Assembly: GCA_027924585.1 (NCBI GenBank)
Contig: BSBM01000047.1
Location: 22,259,501 to 22,323,500 of the forward strand
Source of the DNA: Larix kaempferi
Taxonomy: Eukaryota > Streptophyta > Pinopsida > Pinales > Pinaceae
Reading direction: 5' to 3'
DNA: 64,000 nt
Below the pieces are notes generated by a model. That model was not told where the DNA came from, made no database searches, and saw only the letters and a list, made by a program, of their open reading frames with translations. This document shows, piece by piece, positions 58,636-64,000 of this stretch; the first letter of the stretch is position 1; every line of letters begins with the position of its first letter. The position numbers were made by a program, and so were the translations under genes.

Positions 58636-58880
58636 CCATGAAAAATCATACATATACAACATATTTTGTAGTAAATAGCTAGATCCATGAAAAATCATAC
58701 ATATACAACATATTTTGTAGTAAATAGCTAGATCCATGAAAAACCATACATATACAACATTCTCTTGACTAAAAATCTTAAAAATATTTTGTAGTAAATA
58801 GCTAGATCTATGAAAAATCATACATATACAACATATTTTGTAGTAAATAGATCCATGAAAAACCATACATATACAACATT
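58636..58880 (+). repeat. ~49-bp tandem array, five units
   Basis: Units begin CCATGAAAAATCATACATAT near 58636, 58685, 58734, 58808 and 58853 and continue ACAACATATTTTGTAGTAAATAGC. Units 3 and 5 have ACAACATTCTTTTGACTA-type ends. Confidence 0.9.
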
Positions 58881-59232
58881 CTTTTGACTAGGTCAATTTA
58901 TTATGGTTTCATTTTTATCTAAATTTATAAGAATATTTTACTTGATATGATTTTGATTTAAATAATGCATTAGTTTTTTATAAAAATCACATTTACTTAG
59001 TTTGGCATAAAACATGTCTTTATGTATATATTTCATTTTAAAAAAGTTAGTTATGGGAGCAAATTAAGGGAATGCCAATTAACATACATGCACTTTATAA
59101 AGAGAACAAAGTTTTTGGTGGGGAGTTTTGTTTGTGAAGTTCTCTTAGCAATTACAGAATCATTAACAAATGTTTTTCATTTTTTTCTTTATTTTTAATG
59201 TATATTAGAATATCATCAAGAAGTCAATTGGG

Positions 59233-59345
59233 TGTAGCTTGGGTGGTTGGGAGGAATGATTGTTACCTAGTTCACCCAAGATCAATTCTTGCAAGTGACA
59301 TGTCGAGCTCCTAAATGAGCATATTGTTGTATTGGCCTTAAGCCC
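59233..59345 (+). repeat. tRNA-headed SINE-like sequence
   Basis: TGTAGCTTGGGTGGTTGGG (59233) fits the internal pol III A box and AGATCAATTCTTG (59279) a worn B box, about 45 bp apart. A body with GACATGTCGAGCTCC follows. No poly(A) tail or target duplications were resolved. Confidence 0.5.
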
Positions 59346-59369
59346 TGAAGAATCTAATTTACCTTGGGT

Positions 59370-60822
59370 ATCATCCTCGAAATGAGGGGAAGTACCTAGT
59401 GGGTTTCAAACTTTGGGGGTCTATATCCTATAAGGAACCTTAGACACTAGTACAACTCTAGTCACAATGTTTATTGAGAAATCAATGTCTCTGTTTCAAG
59501 GTAGTCATAGTACCTCCTCAAGGAATGCATCCCTAAACTCTTAAAAAAAAGATAATCCTTAAGCTTGGGACCTATATCCTTTCATGATTTTAAGATATGG
59601 ACTAAATATAACTATCATCCCTTTCTAAAGGATTTCATAAGATGTAAGGATCATATATGCTTAATGGAGTTGGCTATCAAAAAACATCTCTCACTATATT
59701 TTGGTTTTCATTTCCATCTTTGATCTATTTAACGTATCTTCATAGCTCTAAGAAGTTAATCATATACTCATCTATGGTCATATGACATAGCACTATCTCA
59801 TGGAATTATTTGATCAATCATTGTACTTTGATAATAAAAAAATACCTCTACTGAAAGTGTTTTTTGAATTACTTCTAGACAATCCTTTTCTCACTAATCT
59901 TTTTAATTTGTATGAGATGTTCCCACCAAATTGAACCTCTGGCATCCAAATTGAATATGGATATTTTGGATTTCATATTTCTAGAATAGTTATGGACTTT
60001 AAAATACTTCATTATCCCCAAAAGCCAAACCTTTGCTTCCTAGTTAGAGTCTTTACCTCACCATCAAATGTAGGTGGCCTCATTTTTCTAAACTTCACCC
60101 TACAAGTCATCTATGTAAGGATTCACAACAAGAGGATCATGTGCTACTCCATGATTCCTTAGAGGTAGATGCCATACTAAGAGATAATTCAAATGGCGTA
60201 TATGCACAATCTTTGGAGGTCTTTCTTGTGGTGATACGTGACCTCTTATGACATATTGAACCATGCACACCTCTTTCAACATTACTTGAACACTTCCCAT
60301 GGTGCAATTGTTTCTATATATTGGTTAAACTTTGAAGCATGGCAATCTTCAACTAGTTTTGCTTATCCTAAGCCTTAATTAACCTTACATTACCTACTAT
60401 ATGCCTATGTAACTCTACTTTAAAAATTCTCATAGTCTCAACCATATTAACAGGAGTGTCCTAATCCGTTGGATTACATTCTTGCATATTCTCTCCCATG
60501 GAATCATATTCAAATTCATAGGGATTATGCACCTCTTCCATGATCACAATTCTTTCAAACTACTAATAGATTATATACTCAGACTCTTTCTCTCTTGAAA
60601 AAGCTTTCTAGAACTCTAATTTTGCTCAATTGTACGGGAATGATCAAAGTTATGTGCCTTCTAAGTTCATTTACTTGTTCATGGCTTTTCTTCATTTCCT
60701 AACCACCGTGGTTAAATATCAGTTTACTCATGGCTTGATCTGTGTACTAGTATGACTTCTCTATATTTATTTCCCATAACAACCCCTATTGTTGTAACAT
60801 GAGCTCTAATAATACCACTATC
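59370..60822 (-). mobile_element. Decayed gypsy element, minus strand: gag and start of RT
   Basis: Read right to left: a worn primer site (GGTATTATTAGAGCTC) near 60820-60800; gag with EAKVWLLGIMKYFKVHNYSR and the hallmark SIWWEHL near 60050-59900, preceded by the frame 60300-60100; then, only ~100 bp beyond the end of gag near 59640, pol sequence near 59545-59400 (EFRDAFLEE..., NRDIDFSINIV, VSKVPYRI), which is the linker and N-terminus of reverse transcriptase. Protease is missing between them. Many stops; old copy. The coding style differs from gypsy A-C, so it is another lineage. Confidence 0.75.
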
Positions 60823-62626
60823 ATGTACCCAAACCCATATAACATTGCTTTCTGAGTACACTTTCTTCTCTCTTTAAGTTCATGGTTGAATCTGGCATGC
60901 AATCCTTTATTGCACATTGCTTTGATCAAAACTAATGATCCTAGAGAATCGCCTTCATTCCTTTCAAACCTTATTAGGCCATGATGTGGCTTTTACATGT
61001 TATTTAAATTTACATTTTCATGGATGTAAGCCTTACTATGCATTTCAATTCTGCCATGCAGTAGCCTCTAGTTGGATGTTGGGTCTGCCTGGGGTAAACC
61101 ATGATCATCTCCATGGTGAGTGCATTCCCAAAATTAGATTTAAGTTACAATCAACAAAAAATATCATTGTGGATCTAAAAGGGTCCTCTCCTCCCATGTG
61201 CTACTTTATACCTCTTACCAATCCTAGAGCATTAAGTGTCCTCATCCTACCATTGAAAAAAGGGAGTAAATAATATTCACTTTCACATAAGTTTAAATAT
61301 TAGCTACATAAATCAGTGGATGACCTAGATCCAAGTGGATCATAAGAACCCTACAATATGAGTGCAAAAGTTATAAATCCACAATAACACAATGATGACA
61401 CATGTCCATACAACTTAATTGCAAATAATGCTCAACTAACTACTCCTCTTAAACAGCTCCAGGAAATCTTACAACTATTGGACTGATTTATGGTACTCTT
61501 CCTCATTTCCCCACAAAAATCAAGAAAGTGTACTCCTTCATTGTGCTATAGTGCCTTAGAGTACCCTCTCCTAAAGTGCTCTACAAATTGTGTAGAAAGA
61601 GCGCACCCCTTGGCCTCCCTATTGGCAAGGAGTATTCTTTGAGCAACAATTACTAGGATTCCATGGATTTCTATGTGCTAGGACTCTACACTCACATACA
61701 ACATTTGATCCCCATCCAAGATCCACACTTTTGCTCCCTTTCCCAGGGTTTGCATTTTAGGTTATTTTCTTATATAACTTTCTAGTTTATGGGGTATGCT
61801 TCATGGCCCATTATTTATTGTTGAAAGAAAGGGTGCACTCAACCGATGCTTCCATAATTTCATGAAAGACCTGCCCAACTAACCTCTTATATGCATTTAA
61901 TGATTGGGTAATTGAGTCAAAGATAGTAGATTGCCTCATTAAAAAAAATGATGGAAGGGAAATAAGTTGTAAGACAAACATATTGAATTATAGGATTCAC
62001 ATTCCCTTCCCCTCTGGTAGGATCGTAACCTTTCTTATTCTCATACCTTGCCCAACTGACTTGGACAATTTTATATTAAATTTCACATGAATATTTACAT
62101 AGCCTGAAATCATCATGACAAGCCTAACTTATGGTTCTTTTAAACAAATATTTTACATGATACATACCAATATATTGATTAGTAAGACCTCTGCCTTAAA
62201 CTCCATAAAAAAAATCCATACTAACATATTTACATCATTTACATATTATGATTCAATTACATACTTCAATAACACCTTCATGTAAAAACTAAAATATTAC
62301 AAAAAAAATATAATCTTCCATATCCCATATTTCTATTTTATTTTTTCAAAAGCCTTTGCAATGAACACAAACTATAAAAAAATTTTAGATAGAGTAAAGT
62401 AAAATAATGCAGATGCTTGGTACTTTATAAATTCAATCATGAAATATTAGAGATGAAATGATACATTCGTCCCACCAAAATGTTATCATTATTAAACATT
62501 CATTTTTTTTTTTTTATGGAATTTACAGGGAATATATATACGTTTAGATTTAACATTTTATTTAGAACTTCGAAATGTACATGCAGATAGATGACGTAAT
62601 ATTCATCCACACAAATCATTACCGAT
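60823..62626. other. Probable LTR/leader of minus-strand gypsy, otherwise unassigned
   Basis: Lies upstream of the minus-strand primer site, where the 5' LTR should be. The plus-strand frame 60935-61273 (112 codons) has no family motif and I do not annotate it as a gene. LTR limits could not be fixed because no second LTR is present. Confidence 0.35.
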
Positions 62627-62700
62627 GACCGCATAGCGCAGTGGATTAGCGCGTTTGACTTCGGATCAAAAGGTCATGGGTTCGACTCCCATTGTGGTCG
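62627..62700 (+). tRNA. tRNA-Arg (anticodon TCG)
   Basis: 74-nt cloverleaf: acceptor GACCGCA pairs with TGTGGTC (one G-T), D arm GCGC/GCGC, anticodon stem TTTGA/TCAAA with loop CTTCGGA (anticodon 62661-62663, reads CGA), T stem ATGGG/CCCAT with loop TTCGACT, discriminator G. There is no intron. A TTTT pol III stop follows at about 62716. All stems are intact, so this is probably a working gene rather than a SINE head. Confidence 0.95.
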
Positions 62701-62812
62701 TTCGACTTGCATAAATTTTGTTTTATTGGAGGGTTCAATTTTTGGGAAAGATTAAAGAAAATGGCACTTCTATCACTGCACGATTTCAAGGAGCCGAGCC
62801 TAGAGCCACATG

Positions 62813-63107
62813 GCAGGAGCCGAGCTTCCTTTTTTTTTACCATGGGAACAGCAACCTTCCAAGGGTATATCTAACAGCCCGCAAGCGAGATATACCAGAA
62901 ACTTGTGACTCAGCAGGGGCCGAGACGTCCCGAGACCCTTTATCCCAAGGGAGAGCCTCTATCCCAGGGGTCGCCTACCCTTCGAGCCTTGTCACAGCGG
63001 GCCAATGAGAAACCCTACCCCCCGCCGGTTTTGAACCTGTGATCTCCTCTGAGATAACACATGTTCTTAACCATTAAGCCCACTCAGGTGCAGGAGCCGA
63101 GCTTCCT
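62813..63107 (-). mobile_element. SINE with 18-bp target-site duplications
   Basis: Direct repeats GCAGGAGCCGAGCTTCCT at 62813-62830 and 63090-63107 flank a 259-bp minus-strand body. On that strand it opens with ACCTGAGTGGGCTTAATGG, giving an A box (63084-63066) and a B box AGGTTCAAAACC (63038-63027), as in a tRNA-derived pol III promoter. The body is GC-rich and ends in a run of eight A (62838-62831). Perfect long duplications and a clean tail point to a recent LINE-driven insertion. No coding capacity. Confidence 0.9.
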
Positions 63108-63382
63108 AAACACGAGGCCAGGGAGTAGCTAAGGGACGCCTCCACCGAGAAAGCTTACGCAGAGCATGCAAGATCACTTTATAACTCTAACCTTTCTTCG
63201 CGTATATAATAATGATTGATATTTATATTTATATTATTAATTATATAAATATAGTATATTTATTTATATTATTATTATTAATTATTAGTTTCCTATTATT
63301 GTAATCCATTTATTTATATTTATTTTATTATTTATTTATATCTATCATTTAGAAATAATTATATTTATTAATTGTTAATTTT
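63108..63382. other. Noncoding, with TATTTATATT-rich run
   Basis: After a short GC-rich piece (AGGGACGCCTCCACCGAG) the sequence becomes nearly pure A/T between 63200 and 63370. No gene seen. Confidence 0.6.
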
Positions 63383-63540
63383 TGCTAGCTCAGTGAGTTA
63401 AGCGAGTTAAGGTGTGGGTCTTGTCAGCAAGGCGACCCGAGTTCAATTCCCCTTAGGGATGACTTAGTTGGGAGGTGACACCCACCTAGGTGCGATCCTC
63501 AAGTGATTTTGACAATGTTATTTTTTATTTTTCTTTAATA
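63383..63540 (+). repeat. tRNA-headed SINE-like element
   Basis: GCTAGCTCAGTGAGTTAAG (A box) at 63384 and GAGTTCAATTCCCC (B box) at 63439 are spaced as in a tRNA. They are followed by a non-tRNA body GGAGGTGACACCCACCTAGG with a small inverted repeat, and a T-rich end. The tRNA-like head cannot fold fully (weak acceptor), so it is a SINE, not a tRNA gene. Ends are approximate. Confidence 0.7.
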
Positions 63541-63669
63541 CATTTTTTCTTAATATTTATTGGATTTGAGCTATTAATTAGACTTTTTTTTTTATCATTG
63601 AACATAATACAAAAAATTGAAAAATAAAATAAAATACCATCCACATAGTATTACTTACCAAATTGATTG

Positions 63670-63815
63670 AGCTGACAATGTACTGTCATTTCCTTTTTTT
63701 CTTATGAAGCTATCTCAGAATTCCTCCATCACCCCATGTGTTGTCATTTTGTTTTTCCTTAGCCATGCAGCTATCTCAGAATTCCTCAATCATGCTAGAT
63801 ATTTGTTTTTTCAGT
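63670..63815 (+). repeat. ~62-bp tandem duplication
   Basis: AGCTATCTCAGAATTCCTC occurs at about 63708 and 63770, each preceded by TGTCATTT...TTTTTCTTA-like text. Confidence 0.75.
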
Positions 63816-64000
63816 GGTATTCAATCTGCGGTCCTCCAAGTCGGCCAAGTGATTCTCTATAAAAAGTTTAAAACCATGTTATGAAGCTAATGCCAGGCTA
63901 ATAACCATATTTTATATACTTGTGGGAGGGCGCTCCGAGTTAGACAGTCATACCAAGTATGGAAGCATTGGTATTTTTGAAGAAGTGTGGGCGTGGATAC
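63816..64000. other. Unassigned right edge
   Basis: No feature recognised; the sequence after 63920 (GTGGGAGGGCGCTCC) is richer in G+C and may be the start of something cut off by the window. Confidence 0.3.

Noticed and set aside
58636-58880. CRISPR-like regular repeats
   Set aside because: Units are head-to-tail with no unique spacers, in a plant nuclear context; ordinary minisatellite.
60935-61273. 112-codon plus-strand frame
   Set aside because: It lies in the expected LTR/leader region of a minus-strand gypsy relic and shows no recognisable domain.
63384-63455. Second tRNA gene
   Set aside because: A and B boxes are present but the acceptor and anticodon stems do not pair properly; SINE head is the better reading.

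Overview
This window is nuclear plant DNA, AT-rich and made almost wholly of mobile elements. No convincing host protein gene is visible; the one ordinary cellular gene is a tRNA-Arg(TCG) near the right end. Plant origin is supported by primer-binding sites complementary to initiator tRNA-Met, a chromodomain Ty3/gypsy element (chromovirus), Ty1/copia sequence, DUF4283-type LINE relics, a CACTA-like terminus and tRNA-headed SINEs. The large nested, partly old repeat layers fit a big slowly turning genome such as a gymnosperm; that placement is inference, not proof.

Layout. 1-537: unassigned, perhaps an LTR fragment. 538-19037: copy A of a duplicated block. It has a left arm, a decayed chromovirus (gypsy A, 3727-16665) and an AT-rich right arm with a 115-nt palindrome. 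A very young 7.1-kb copia element (5014-12148) is nested inside gypsy A; its two 649-bp LTRs read identical and its target-site duplication is TGGAT. 19470-20740: fragments of a gypsy LTR/leader (minus strand) and a copia-type LTR. 22736-24587: broken minus-strand Helitron-type PIF1 helicase whose C-terminal part looks like an EEP endonuclease, an arrangement typical of Helentrons. 24655-36490: copy B of the block, with the same gypsy at the same site (27843-34084) and a 1218-codon intact pol frame. 36491-38400: DUF4283 LINE-like relic. 38401-44104: mostly unassigned.

44105-50466: copy C, a more diverged relative of the right part of copy B, split by a 3.4-kb internally deleted gypsy element (46580-50008, 385-bp LTRs, TSD AACGT). 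50467-52000: small foldback elements, otherwise unassigned. 52600-54690: old gypsy relic. 54691-57324: candidate CACTA element remnant with a dense array of a palindromic 10-mer near its end. 57330-58880: degenerate minus-strand coding relics and tandem repeats. 59233-60822: a SINE-like piece and a decayed minus-strand gypsy gag/pol. 62627-62700: tRNA-Arg. 62813-63107: a well-bounded SINE with 18-bp target duplications. 63383-63540: a second tRNA-headed SINE-like unit.

Order of events that can be read: the chromovirus entered an older sequence; the combined block was duplicated (A and B share insertion point and target duplication); copy A then rotted and lost about 370 bp of its 5' LTR; the copia element landed in copy A most recently. 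Both the young copia and the 3.4-kb gypsy are internally deleted and cannot encode their own replication, so they were probably mobilised by enzymes of full-length relatives elsewhere.
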